Origin: Cristatella mucedo
Taxonomy: Eukaryota > Bryozoa > Phylactolaemata > Cristatellidae
NCBI GenBank assembly: GCA_009760855.2
Contig: WPIO01000067.1
Span: 1,522,501 to 1,584,500 of the forward strand
Direction: 5' to 3'
DNA: 62,000 nt
Part shown: positions 10,734 to 20,439 of the stretch, in pieces
Layout of the letters: every line of letters starts with the position of its first letter
Numbering within the stretch: position 1 is the stretch's first letter
The notes under the pieces: generated by a model
Databases searched by the model: none
What the model was told of the DNA's origin: nothing
The model's input: only the letters and a program-made list of their open reading frames with translations
Made by a program: the position numbers and the translations under genes

Positions 10734-12080
10734 GCCGTATTGGTGTGATACTCTGCGATCAGTAAGACCGGCTCCCATTTGGCAGCAAGCGCTGGCAGCG
10801 TTGCATTTTTCCCATCATGCCCGGGCATCGACGCTCTCCGCTCGAGGCTCGACGAGGCACGGTGCAGCCGGGAAGCGTACCTTGCAAGGAAAACTCTCCG
10901 GCTGCGCCGTGCCTTAACCACGACCTGATCGCGAGAGGTGTGGCGACTTTTTATGTCAGGCCTTACGATTCGCCGCTGCACGCAGCACGACAGTCGAGAG
11001 GTTCCCCGGCGGCGGCTCTCGCGCTTTTCACGCAGTTGTCTCTCCTGACCAGGATTACCGTCAATAGGAGGCAGGATGTAAGCGACAACCGCTTTCTCGG
11101 CGGCGCCATTTCTATCCTTTTCGGCGACGCCATTTCTTCCGACCTCGAGAGCCGCCGCCGCCGCAGGCGACTGCAAGACGTTGGACGTCATGGAACGAAC
11201 ATTTCTCGCCTCCTCCTATGCGAGCGCTGCACGCAAGCATTCTCTGCCATCCATCGCCCCTCACGCTAAGTCAATAGCTGGCGGCGCATCGCAGCCCGCT
11301 GACCTGACCCCGCTACGCTTGTGACGAATCTCGTTTAGCTCATTTAGCGCCGCCTCCGCTGCCGCCGCTATCGAAGCAGGTAGAACTGGCCAATGTTTAA
11401 CGGCGGTCACCCGATGTACTAAATGAGCGAAATAAGTCCGTGCGGTCGACAGTGCATGGCTCTACTGCTACTCTGCTGCCATGCTACAGCATGGCGACAG
11501 AGTAGCCGAACGACTGCCATGACTGTGCATGCGTCGCCGCACGAATGCCGCGCTACAGCGTGGCGGTCACGCGTGCCTTGGCCCTCTGTTCAAAAACAGT
11601 GCTGCCGACATTGCCTACCGCTGCTATAACCTATTAGCGGGCACCTTTTATAAAGGGCGCCATCCTACTGAGACTGCCATCACTCGATACGCAAGCAAAG
11701 CTTAGCAATTAGAGTTGCTGACTTCCTAACATTTGCAATTGAAAACTAAGGCTAGACAAAATCTTCGATAAGTAGCCAACATCCGGTCAAAGAATGCGAG
11801 AAATCATGACGAAAATCCGAGCTCAACTTAGCCGACGACGGCTCTGCTTCTCATACAGTTCTCTCCGGGTCGGCTCGTAGATCGGTCTGCCGTACACGCT
11901 TTAGCTTTCGGCGGTCTGCGCCTGCAAAGAGTCTAGGTCAGCCTGCAAAGACGTCAGGATTGGCTATGACATCTCATGCTTGCATAAGCCGTTACAGAAG
12001 CATCGCCCGAAACCCGGATAATCTCTCAGACGCTTTCGTAAGGGCTGGAACAAATTGCGTCACAGCCGCACTCACCTCGG
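10734..12080. other. GC-rich intergenic DNA, no supported gene
   Basis: Up to about 11300 there are open frames on both strands with no domain signature. Two GGCGMCGCCATTTCT words lie at 11100-11140. The remainder is of mixed composition with scattered CATGGC/GCATGG words around 11455-11570. Confidence 0.35.
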
Positions 12081-12200
12081 CGGTGGCGACGACTGCAGCT
12101 CTTGATCTCTTGATCCGCAAGATTCGGCCGACAAGATCGGCGGCGACGCAGCAGCAGAGGCATCATCTCGTAGAGGATCAGCTGTCCGTCACTAATCCAG
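12081..12200 (-). CDS. possible unassigned exon (weak)
   Basis: On the minus strand a possible acceptor (CTGCCTGGATTAG) is followed by about 40 open codons and a strong donor, GAG/GTGAGTGC. The peptide contains GQLILYEMMPLLLRRRR and is basic. I do not recognise it, and no partner exon with matching phase was found. This may be a chance splice-like arrangement. Confidence 0.18.
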
Positions 12201-12910
12201 GCAGAGCTGAGCATTCATTACCTGCCTAGCGACAGAAACCACTGGTCTCGTGGCTACGCTTTACCTCGCTACGACACGGTCACTAGGGACATCTGCCTGC
12301 TAGCCCTGAGCCTGCCTGCCTGCCCTGCCCTGCCCTGCCCTGCGCGTCTAGGGGGAAGTAGTCCGAAGCGAATGCGAGGCTGTCAATGCTCGGCAAATGC
12401 GTGGGCTTATTTCGTTTTAGTAAATCTATAGTAAATGCGAGGTTCCGGTGAGCGATTGGCCTTAAAGATTGCACAAGCTGCGTTCGCTTCGTGTAGCGAA
12501 TCCTCAGGTCGCTGGCTACGCACGCGCCATCATCGCATGCATCAGCTCGTACTTGCACACTGGTCGAGCGCCTGCGGCACAGCAGCACTGAGATCGCGAA
12601 GCGCAAGCCGCCAGCGGCACGCCCCCAATACACCTCGCGGGGAGGGAAACGATCGGGCTGGAACGCTCGCTGACCGATCGAGGAAGAGATTAGCGGCGAA
12701 ATGGCTGCGGGAAGCGGATTCAAAGGCGAGTGCCCGGATATCGACCGCCAGAACAGCTTCAGGAAAAATCGCTGCGTCAGCGTCGGCAAGCTGAGAAAAG
12801 CGTCGTCGGCAGCGGCTCGAGGGAGCGTGCAACGCCCAGGACGCAGGGGCGAAGCAACTGCCCCGCTGAAGCCGAGCGATGACAGCGTCGTCACTTCTCG
12901 GGCCGTCCTG
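12201..12910. other. GC-rich intergenic DNA, no supported gene
   Basis: Contains a short TGCCC repeat at 12310-12343. Open frames on both strands lack domain features. Confidence 0.35.
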
Positions 12911-12916
12911 AGACTG

Positions 12917-12919
12917 CAG

Positions 12920-12992
<73 letters not shown>

Positions 12993-13003
12993 AGCAGCAG
13001 CAG
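12917..13003. repeat. (CTG)n trinucleotide repeat ending in inverted (CAG)n
   Basis: About 25 CTG units followed by GCAGCAGCAGCAG, so the right edge is a palindrome. The tract sits in long open frames on both strands (poly-Leu or poly-Ser), but I found no supporting exon structure. Confidence 0.95.
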
Positions 13004-14220
13004 TTCGGCGCGAGAGCCACTCGAGAGCTTAGCTGCGAAGAGCCCCGACCCCGCCCCTTCAGCCCTGGCCCGTCGACTAGATGGCGCGAGAATTGTGCAG
13101 CGTGAGAATTGTGCTTCGCGAAAATTCGATGACGGTACACTTTCCGGCGGATTACTCTTCCCCAGCGTTTGGGCTTAATGCTGCTCGAGTTTCACAATCG
13201 GTTCCGCCCAGCGAGTCCAAGCAAGTGAGCCCCTCGTTCCCCACTATTATCAGGCCGCTCAGTAATCGCTAGCGTTCGCTGGCGCTTTCTAGCCACTTGG
13301 CGCGCCGTCCTGGGATTCGTCATCTATTCTTAATGGTCGTTAACGTGCTTTCAATTGGCAATCAGTTTTTATCTGCCCCTCCTTCGTTCTATCCTCGTTT
13401 ATACGCTCACGTGCTTGGGTGCATACCAGTGTGCGTGCGTGCGTGTGTGTGCTTAGTTCGTGAGTACTTTCTTAGTCAATCGCTATTAATACGCCTGAGT
13501 GAGCTCGGATCCTTCAACCGAGTAGGGAATGATTTTACCGGGCCAGCCCTCGGACAAGGTTAACTCTATTTGGCTTGCGGACTTGCGGAAGAATAGCATA
13601 CCTGTCAAAGTCAAGGCCTCTGCTAAGCCCAAACACACGGAGCAAGGACGGTTGTTAGCGAAGCATCGACAATGACGTTTCAGAAACTGTTCCAATCAGA
13701 TTTTAATATTTAGTGACACGTATTTTCTAGCTACTGAAATTTGATGAGATTGCCGCGCTGAGGACGTATCGCAGACCGACAGACAGAAATAGGCGTACGT
13801 GCACGAGTTCGCTGCTAGAAGCTGAAAACAATAGCAGCCTATCGGCTAAGCAATCTCTAGGCTAGAGTTAAAGGTCTAAGACGCCTCGTCGAGAAAGCGC
13901 CGAGGAAGCCGGGTCGTCGCGTCAATCGACCACTGACGACGGGTGACCTTGACATCTTGGTGGTGGGGAAGCGCGGATCTTGAGGCTGCGGGCAAGCAGC
14001 AGCAGAAGTAGCCGCGGGACGCACGCTCGGACGGCGCCAGGTCAGGCGCCTGTACCAGACAGTGTGTGGGGTGCTTTAGATCGTACCTCGCTAGTCTACC
14101 AGCCAGGAAATAGCAAGTTAGGCACCGGGCCGCCACTGAAACTCCTGTGCAGTTGCCTCTTTCGGTCTCTAAGCATTTTCCGCGTTGCTCCTGTAGGCCT
14201 TAAAATGGTGCTAACGAAGA
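13004..14220. other. intergenic, no gene seen
   Basis: Mixed composition, with a short GTGCGTGCGTGCGTGTGTGTG stretch near 13430. No coding exon could be supported. Confidence 0.4.
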
Positions 14221-14224
14221 ACGT

Positions 14225-14312
14225 GACCGTGACCCCGAGGTCAGGCGAGGCAGCACGACGAGGCGCGCTCGGGGACAGGGTGGACGATGGCTCGGCTCGT
14301 CACCGAGCGCTC
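14225..14312 (-). pseudogene. decayed copy of the lipocalin signal-peptide exon
   Basis: The minus-strand sequence from 14312 downward aligns with lipocalin exon 1 from its ATG: GAGCCGAGCC, then scattered matches, then GCCTCGTC, then CCTGACCTCGGGG and GGTCAC-TTC. The start codon position reads ACG, and small insertions break the frame, including a TGA. Similarity stops before the GKCP segment. I infer a degraded duplicate fragment. The match is seen by eye and is not scored. Confidence 0.55.
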
Positions 14313-14399
14313 CGCTTAGCAGCGGCGAAACTGAGCAATCCAGGCAGGTTACGCTCAGCCGTCTGTCGTTATAAGTTTGAACACTCTCCTGCCGTAAAA

Positions 14400-14950
14400 G
14401 CCTAGTCTCTCGCACGAACTACTAAAGAGGCAGCCCCGAGCGTCGCATGAGTCATCTCCCCCTTTTTTTCTCTTCCACATAAACTCCTGAACTCGTGCGT
14501 AGCTCTCACTTTTTCGGACCCGAGTCGTGGTGTCCAGCCTTAGGCTTATTCATTTTCCCCTGCGGCCTATTGGATTGCTCTCGCGAGCCAGCTTACCAGC
14601 CCTGGCGCCTTAGTTAAGGTAAGCTATTAGTATAGATGGCTGGTGGCATTCTTGAGCCTGCCTACCACCCCAGCTCTTTAGTTAATGCAGGGTATTAGCC
14701 GATCCACATCCGAACCTCGACGTCATCTCAGAGCTGCATTCTAACCTAAGCCGATCTCGCTGTCAGACTATCCGCTTCTCCGAACGTTAACGGTTAACTA
14801 ACGAGCCCCTCCCCTCCCCTCCCCCCCCCCCCCCCCCGGGTCCGGCTTTGCTAGATCCGTAGCTACAGGTTGCTATGAGTGTCCTCGTGAAAGCCACTAG
14901 GGCAAGGGCTCCAATCGCGACTAACCTGAGAGCTGCCCCTGAGCAACTCA
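14400..14950. repeat. dispersed repeat shared with 28060-28520
   Basis: Shared words in the same order include TTCTC--CTCCTGAAC/CCTCG-GCGYAGCTS, RCTGCATTCTAACCTAAGC/GCTCCATTCTAACCTGAGC, and GCAAGGGCTCCMATCGCGRC plus TAASCTGAGAGCTGC near the end. A C run (14817-14838) interrupts this copy, and a shorter C run is at the comparable place in the other copy. Unclassified family. Confidence 0.55.
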
Positions 14951-16734
14951 ACCTTCGGCGCCCGTGGTCGGTCTCGTTTGAGGACTGTCGTTCATCGATC
15001 TGGCGGCTCGACTGATGAATCACCTTGGCCAGCCGCTCGGTCGGTCGAGAACGAAAGTAGAGCAGCAGTCGAAGCTGTGGCCCGGTTTAGGCAGCTATAG
15101 CATTTGCCGGTACTACTATTGTTTATGGCGGTCGCAGCACAATAAGGTCGCGTGCATCCTCCGACAGCCGTTCAGCCACGCAAGCGCATTACGACCTCGG
15201 ATTCTCGGCCCGAATCGCCAGAGGAGACACCTATGCCGAACCATCTTTCGCGGCGGCGTACGTGCGTGCCTGGAACAAGCAGCCATCGTACGGCTTTCGT
15301 CGGGGGTGTCGGGCACCGGCACGTGCGCACATCACGTGCGAGCACCAGAACGGCGCTCGCGAGCGCCTGGCGTGCTGTTGCTGAAGACAGATGTGGTGCG
15401 ATTCAGGATCGCAACCGTCGCTCCTGAACCTCGTCCGGTAATGGAGAGGCGATACTGGCGTCCTGCGCAGTACGGTCGCTGAGCTAGAATATTCTATGCT
15501 ATTCTATAATATTCTATATATATATATATATATATATTCTATAATATTCTATTCTAGAATATTCCATATTCTACCTGTCTGCCAGCGTGTCGCCGCCACT
15601 CTTCTTCGAGCGTGCGAACGGCTCGTGCCAGCTGTGGCGGGCGGGCGGGCGGGCGGGTGGGCGTAAGCTCTGCGCAGCAGCGCGCTCTGCTACCTCTGGT
15701 AGTCGTGCCTGAGCTGCACGTGCGATTCTACGGAAAATTCAAGTGCAACCTGCGACGGCGGACTATTTTTCGCGATGGCTTCCAAGGCCTCGAGCCGCGA
15801 GCGAAAATCGTCGCCGGCGGAAGTCGAGCCTTCGAGTTCCGCGCTGAGCGTTCGTCGTCGAATTCATTTCATTTTCGGTGCTCCCCTGAATTCGAACGCG
15901 ATGCATGCAGTCGGCTAATGTTGGTCACGCCCGACGAAAGGTCGCCGTTGCTGGCTGGGACGACGCGCCGATCGACTCAGCGCAAAGTGCACTGGCTGGG
16001 CACATTTAGCTGGGTGCCATATTTAGAAGGGCTGGGCACATTTAGTTGGGTGCCATGTTTATCTGGGGTCGTTGGGTATTTAGCTGCGTTTATGCCAATC
16101 GCGGGCGATTGGCTTAGAATGCGGCCCGCTCATCGTGTCAACGGGCAAAGGTTCGGTAGTCAAATGCCCAGAACCCTTTTCCTTCCGCTGCGATCTCTTT
16201 TTCCTTCCGCTGCGATCTCTTTTTCCTTCCGCTGCGATCTCTTCCTGCGACGCGTCTGCGACCGTCGCCAAATATCTAAAGCCAGTGTCTCCAGTGTCAG
16301 ATTTCTTACTGCCAACAGCCTTTGCCGAGTGGCATTGCAGTTATGGCCTCATACCAGCTGGTTTCGCCAAGCTTTCGGCAAGAATCGATCGAATCCGCAG
16401 TGCTGAACAGAAAGGCGCAACGCGGCAAAAAAAAAATTCCCTCGCGGTTTTGCCTGGTCGTCGATGACTACAGCGGAACTTGTGGGTTTCAGCAATTTCA
16501 AGCGGCACCAGCATACGATGGTCCGAAAGCGGATGCGTGAGTTCCAACGGGCTCCTATCCGACGGTTTCGCCGGCGATACGAGGCTACGCAGCAGCAGCA
16601 GCGCGCATAACTCAGTTCCGATCGAACTCGGAAAAATACGGCTTTAACGGCAATCTAGCGGAATCTCCTGAGCTAGCACGTACTATTTGAACATATCCAG
16701 GTTGTCGCCGAAAGCCTGTCTGTACTCATCAAAG
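14951..16734. other. GC-rich intergenic DNA with small repeats
   Basis: Contains an AT palindromic stretch of TATTCTATAATATTCTATA type at 15485-15570. A GGGC run (GCGGGCGGGCGGGCGGG) lies at 15640-15660. There is a two-copy 36-bp repeat (GGGCACATTTAGYTGGGTGCC) at 15995-16060. Three copies of a 22-bp unit (TTTTCCTTCCGCTGCGATCT) lie at 16177-16243. Open frames across it are repeat-driven and unsupported. Confidence 0.5.
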
Positions 16735-16870
16735 AAAATATAATTCATTTATATAGCGCCCCAAGGGAACTTAATCTCTGTTCAGGTGTTTCACATATGC
16801 CTCGGGGCTCGAGCCCACGACCTCAGTCAGAGCTTGGTCGGGGCGAGCACCTTAACCGCTAGGCCAAAGC
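16735..16870 (-). mobile_element. tRNA-derived SINE, near-complete copy
   Basis: On the minus strand it begins with TTTGGCCTAGCGGTTAAGG (A-box-like). The middle is followed by GGTCGTGGGCTCGAGCCC (B-box-like), then GGCATATGTGAAACACCTGA, and it closes with the shared tail AGAGATTAAGTTCCCTTGGG plus GCGCTATATAAATGAATTAT. Sister copies are at 45718-45845, 38250-38372 and 48195-48300. Transcription by RNA polymerase III is inferred from the boxes. Confidence 0.82.
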
Positions 16871-17149
16871 AGCTCGGCGCCAACGAGATAACGACTTCGC
16901 GGGTTGCTATGGGTCAACAAAATTTGAGCTCATCACCTCCGTTAAGTTTGTGCGAGCAGTCGCGCACAGCACAAGACGGCTCAGACTGATGTGGTCTATT
17001 ACGGAACGGGGAACCGCGCCGTAACGGCCACCACGAAAAGTAGGTCTCTTGAGGTACCCCTCTGAGAATGCCCAAAAGTGGGTCCGCTGTTCTCGGCCGG
17101 TAGAGGACGGTGGCTCGAAAAGTCGGGCGGACCCAACTACGAAACTCGC

Positions 17150-17240
17150 TGGGTCTTCACCCTGATCCAAGGCTCTCACACTTCAAAAAACCAGGTCGCG
17201 AGTTCGAGTCTTATGAGCCGGTCCCATCCTCGTCGCGGCG
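17150..17240 (+). repeat. tRNA-like SINE head fragment, different family
   Basis: AGGTCGCGAGTTCGAGTCTT is a good B-box with its flank. It is preceded by CTCACACTTC and a short A run. The A-box side is unclear. Not a functional tRNA gene: no cloverleaf can be drawn. Confidence 0.35.
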
Positions 17241-17610
17241 GCAGTGCCAGGCCAGTCGGTACGGGTTGCCTAAGGAACAAAGCATTTTCACGTCGGGCTG
17301 GACCAATATATCGTCGACTTGAGTGATCGCAAACGGGTTCGTGTTCCTCCTGTTTTGCACAGATTGAACAGCAAGCGCGTACCAACTGAAAAACGCCTTC
17401 CGTTGGCTACGTTGTGGATTGGCAATGAAGGGAAAGGAAAGGAAGGGCGGAGCTAAAGCCTCTGAAATGCCTTCGCGTTTCTACGATTTCTGATCATTAA
17501 AGCGGCGTCCAACCTTTATCGTCGAATCTCCTCTATAGATACTGAAGGCATTCTATTGCTATTTGACTACGTCGGATATAGTTGCAGGCTGTTGAAGATT
17601 ACGTAGCTCA

Positions 17611-17708
17611 TAATAATAATAATACTTTGATATAGCGTCCTCAGAGAACTCAATCTCTTTCTAGGCACTTTGCATTAGCTGCAAAGGATGCACGATTGAA
17701 AGGTTAGT
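17611..17708 (-). repeat. LINE 3' UTR end plus shared tail, minus orientation
   Basis: Starts with TAATAATAATAATAC, then the tail. It continues into AGCTGCAAAGGATGCACGATTGAA, which matches the reverse complement of the 3' untranslated part of the LINE at 10065-10470. It is therefore a short LINE remnant and not a SINE. Confidence 0.75.
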
Positions 17709-18340
17709 TGGCTGATGCTATTAAGGACTTTGCGTGAAATGTGACTACCTACCTTTCGCAAGCGAATAATCGTTGCAGCCGCCGAAAACCCAAGAGCTTC
17801 ACCGAGTTGCCTTTGAACCATTGCATCCATTTCTAAAGAGTATCCCGAGTCAGCCTCAGCGTCGTCTCCTGCGAAGACAGGGTTTTTGTCTGCTAAGTTT
17901 TGAAAGCGAGAGTGCTCGTGAAACGAGTCGGAGGGCGCGGTCTTTTGTTCGCAGCCTGCGCTGGCTCCTGGGCGCGCGCCCAGGAGCCACGTTCGGTCGC
18001 CCTCGCCCAGCAACTGATTGAAGAGGATTGAAGTGTTCATCGGCGAAAAGGGGCGGGGAAGGTTTTGTAAACCGCTTTAGCAACGTAAAAGTGAATTCAA
18101 CTTTGGTGAAACGAGGAGATCGAAATGAAACAAGCTCCTCTCCTGGTGCTTACTTTTCTTGAGAACAGAGCACTTTTCGTGCTGGAGTGCGGCAGTTTTT
18201 CCGGCTCTTCGTTTGCGTCCTGCAAACAATGCGTCAGCGTTTCTAGTTATTAACAGCATCCGGATATATACGCGCGTTCGCGCGTCAACCCGCATAAAAA
18301 GCACGAATCGTGTTCAGCAACGGGAGCTGGCGACACATCG
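17709..18340. other. intergenic, no gene seen
   Basis: Mixed composition. A perfect short palindrome, GGGCGCGCGCCC-type, lies around 17968-17982. No coding exon supported. Confidence 0.35.
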
Positions 18341-18490
18341 GAGGGTGATTCAGATATCGGCAAACCTGACGCTCAAGATCGGCTCTGCCAGCATACCCCC
18401 TGTTGAACCTGCACGTAATCTAGATGTTTTGTTCCAAAGTGACCTTTCGTTAGACGACCACATCAGCTCCACAGTCAAGTCTGCGTGCGT
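18341..18490 (+). mobile_element. L2/CR1-type LINE fragment, RT C-terminal region
   Basis: One frame reads LKIGSASIPPVEPARNLDVL followed by FQSDLSLDDHISSTVKSA. This matches the L-G-V-x-F-D-x-x-L-x-F-x-x-H-I-x-x-x-x-K-S block downstream of the RT catalytic centre. It is cut off on both sides; downstream sequence turns into GTGTGC-like low-complexity DNA. It is separate from the larger LINE at 20.4-23.3 kb and in a slightly different version. Confidence 0.75.
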
Positions 18491-19120
18491 GTGTTCGTGC
18501 ACGTGCTCGTGTGTGACGTGCAAGATTTTGTCCTTGCTTCAGCTGCTCAGGATAGTTGCTATGGCTTTCTCAAATCGCTAAATGCTAAACGTGACTGAGC
18601 GGAATCCCATCTTTGGAGGATTCGTTTAATTAAAAGCGCATACTTTTCAACGATGCCACAACTGAACAAGCCTGGTGCCAAATCAAAAGAAAATTTAATG
18701 TTAGCTGATTCAGTTGCCTCTCTTTTATAAAGCGGAAAGAAGCGCTAAAGAGCCGGTTTCGGTGGACTATAAAGAGCTGCACGGTAATCACGTGGTGGCC
18801 CAGGATCCAACTCACAATCCGCCATGAAGTAAAAAAATACCTTAGCAGACGCGATCCCTTTCCACTGCGATCCAGCGTAGTTCCAAAATCTGAATTGGTT
18901 TGGCCCAGGGGTCATATAGGCAGCTTCAATAGATTTCAGCGGCACTTCGGATGTGAACGTAAGTTATAAAAAGGCAGAAAGCAAAGAAAAACTTACTGGC
19001 TGGCCATCGGAGGGTGATTTCTCGAGTGACCAAAGGGCTGTGACAAGTGCATGCTGGCTGCGACTTGGGGACGACTTTTACTTGAATAGCAGCTAGCTAC
19101 GATTCGCTGGTAATGCATGC
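18491..19120. other. intergenic, no gene seen
   Basis: AT-moderate. The phrase CATCGGAGGGTGATT occurs at both 18337-18351 and 19004-19018, a short shared word only. Confidence 0.4.
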
Positions 19121-19135
19121 ACATGTAAAGCGCCT

Positions 19136-19171
<36 letters not shown>

Positions 19172-19221
19172 AGTTCTCTGAGGGCACTTTATCAAGTGCA
19201 TTATTATTATTATTATTATTG
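19121..19221 (+). repeat. shared 3' tail with internally expanded (GA)n
   Basis: Begins ACATGTAAAGCGCCT. The AGAGAGAG core seen in other tails has grown to about 15 GA units (19138-19168) before ATTGAGTTCTCTGAGGGCAC and the final TTA run (19200-19220). A microsatellite expanded inside a mobile-element tail. Confidence 0.85.
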
Positions 19222-19736
19222 TGCACCTAGCGTGGAGCCGTGCGAGTTGTGAATCCGGATACTATTACTGCGGTACACAAGCGAACGCATCATTCTGGCC
19301 TTTCGGGCAAGTCTCCGCGCAGCCGCCGCCGCTCCTCCACCACTAGCTCAGCTTCGACGGCTTCAATATCGGACAGATCGTACCTGCGATCATCACAGGC
19401 CAGAGAAAGTACCTCTTTCTATTTATTTCCTTAAACTCTATCGGCGGCTGATGATGAGACCTCTTAAAGTGTCTTGGATTGCAACGTGTCCTGTCGAAAT
19501 TCTCTAGCAATGATTGTAGGACTTGCCCAGCTTGCTGCGAGCGCTGTATTTCTGTCGGCCATCCGCCACCGCCATTGCTTCCGCTGCCGGTCCTCTTTCC
19601 AGCTGCTCCAGCCGCTTACTCGCGTGAGATGCAGTATTGAGATGCCGCGACGTTGTTGGCTACTGATTGGCTACTCCGAAAGCAGTTCTTGCATACACCT
19701 TGCACAGATTACTCGTGCATAACAACCCTTTCAGTA

Positions 19737-19812
19737 TAATAACAATAATAATAATAATGCACTTGATAAAAAACCCTCAGAGAACTCAGTCTCTTTCTAG
19801 GCGCTTTACAGT
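19737..19812 (-). repeat. shared 3' tail, minus orientation
   Basis: AATAATAATAATAATGCACTTGA is followed by CCCTCAGAGAACTCAGTCTC and TTTCTAGGCGCTTTAC. Confidence 0.8.
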
Positions 19813-19969
19813 ATGACTTTGCGGAATGCAGATGATGCACTCAAAATTAAGGAAAACAAGTTAGCGGCTGTGGCGTGCATCTTGGTAGCCACAATTTCAG
19901 CCGCACGCATGGTTCTTGAAGCTGTTAATGCTGAGCCCTGAGGGTGGAGGAGGCTGAGGAGCAATACTT

Positions 19970-20050
19970 ACTAAGCCAGACCGGGAATCCAACCCGGTAC
20001 AGGTATTTCTTCAGCACCGGTCGACAAGCTTAACCTCCCACTCACCGACT
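19970..20050 (-). repeat. tRNA-like SINE head fragment
   Basis: The minus strand reads GTGGGAGGTTAAGCTTGTCG, then a middle, then CGGGTTGGATTCCCGGTCTG. That order (A-box-like then B-box-like, with a paired CCGGG/CCCGG T-stem) is tRNA-like. The anticodon region is not interpretable, so I read it as a SINE head or pseudo-tRNA. Confidence 0.45.
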
Positions 20051-20439
20051 TAAAGATTGGTGTGGGCCTTTACCTGACTTCTCCGTGATACCTTCTGGTA
20101 TTCCACTTCTATCTTCGCTGTGACTGTTTATGAGCTGTCCTCAGATATTTAATCGAAACAGGACCTGCTTAGCATGGCATGCGATGTCGCCTTTAGTCGA
20201 TACCTACCGGCGGGCCCCCCTCGGCGGGTCAGTGAGAACCTCCCTGCATCCTGCGATCGCACGATCATCGAGCTCGGCTATCAAACCTATGATTCGTACA
20301 TTTAAAGCGCTGGTTTGTACTCGTTGCGGTAGTAGCTCAGTTGCCGTGCCTCATCCTGTTGTGAAACGTCGACCGGCTGCCGTTAGTAACGCCCAGTTTA
20401 AATTTGAAGAGGCTGCGTTTGCCGGGCCGGCTTCTTGCC

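Noticed and set aside
12283-13105. Poly-Ser or poly-Leu proteins over the CTG repeat
   Set aside because: Homopolymers arise from the trinucleotide repeat; flanking sequence has no domain or consistent splice signals.
19970-20050. A functional tRNA gene
   Set aside because: A- and B-box-like words and a T-stem are present, but acceptor and anticodon stems cannot be drawn; a SINE head is more likely.
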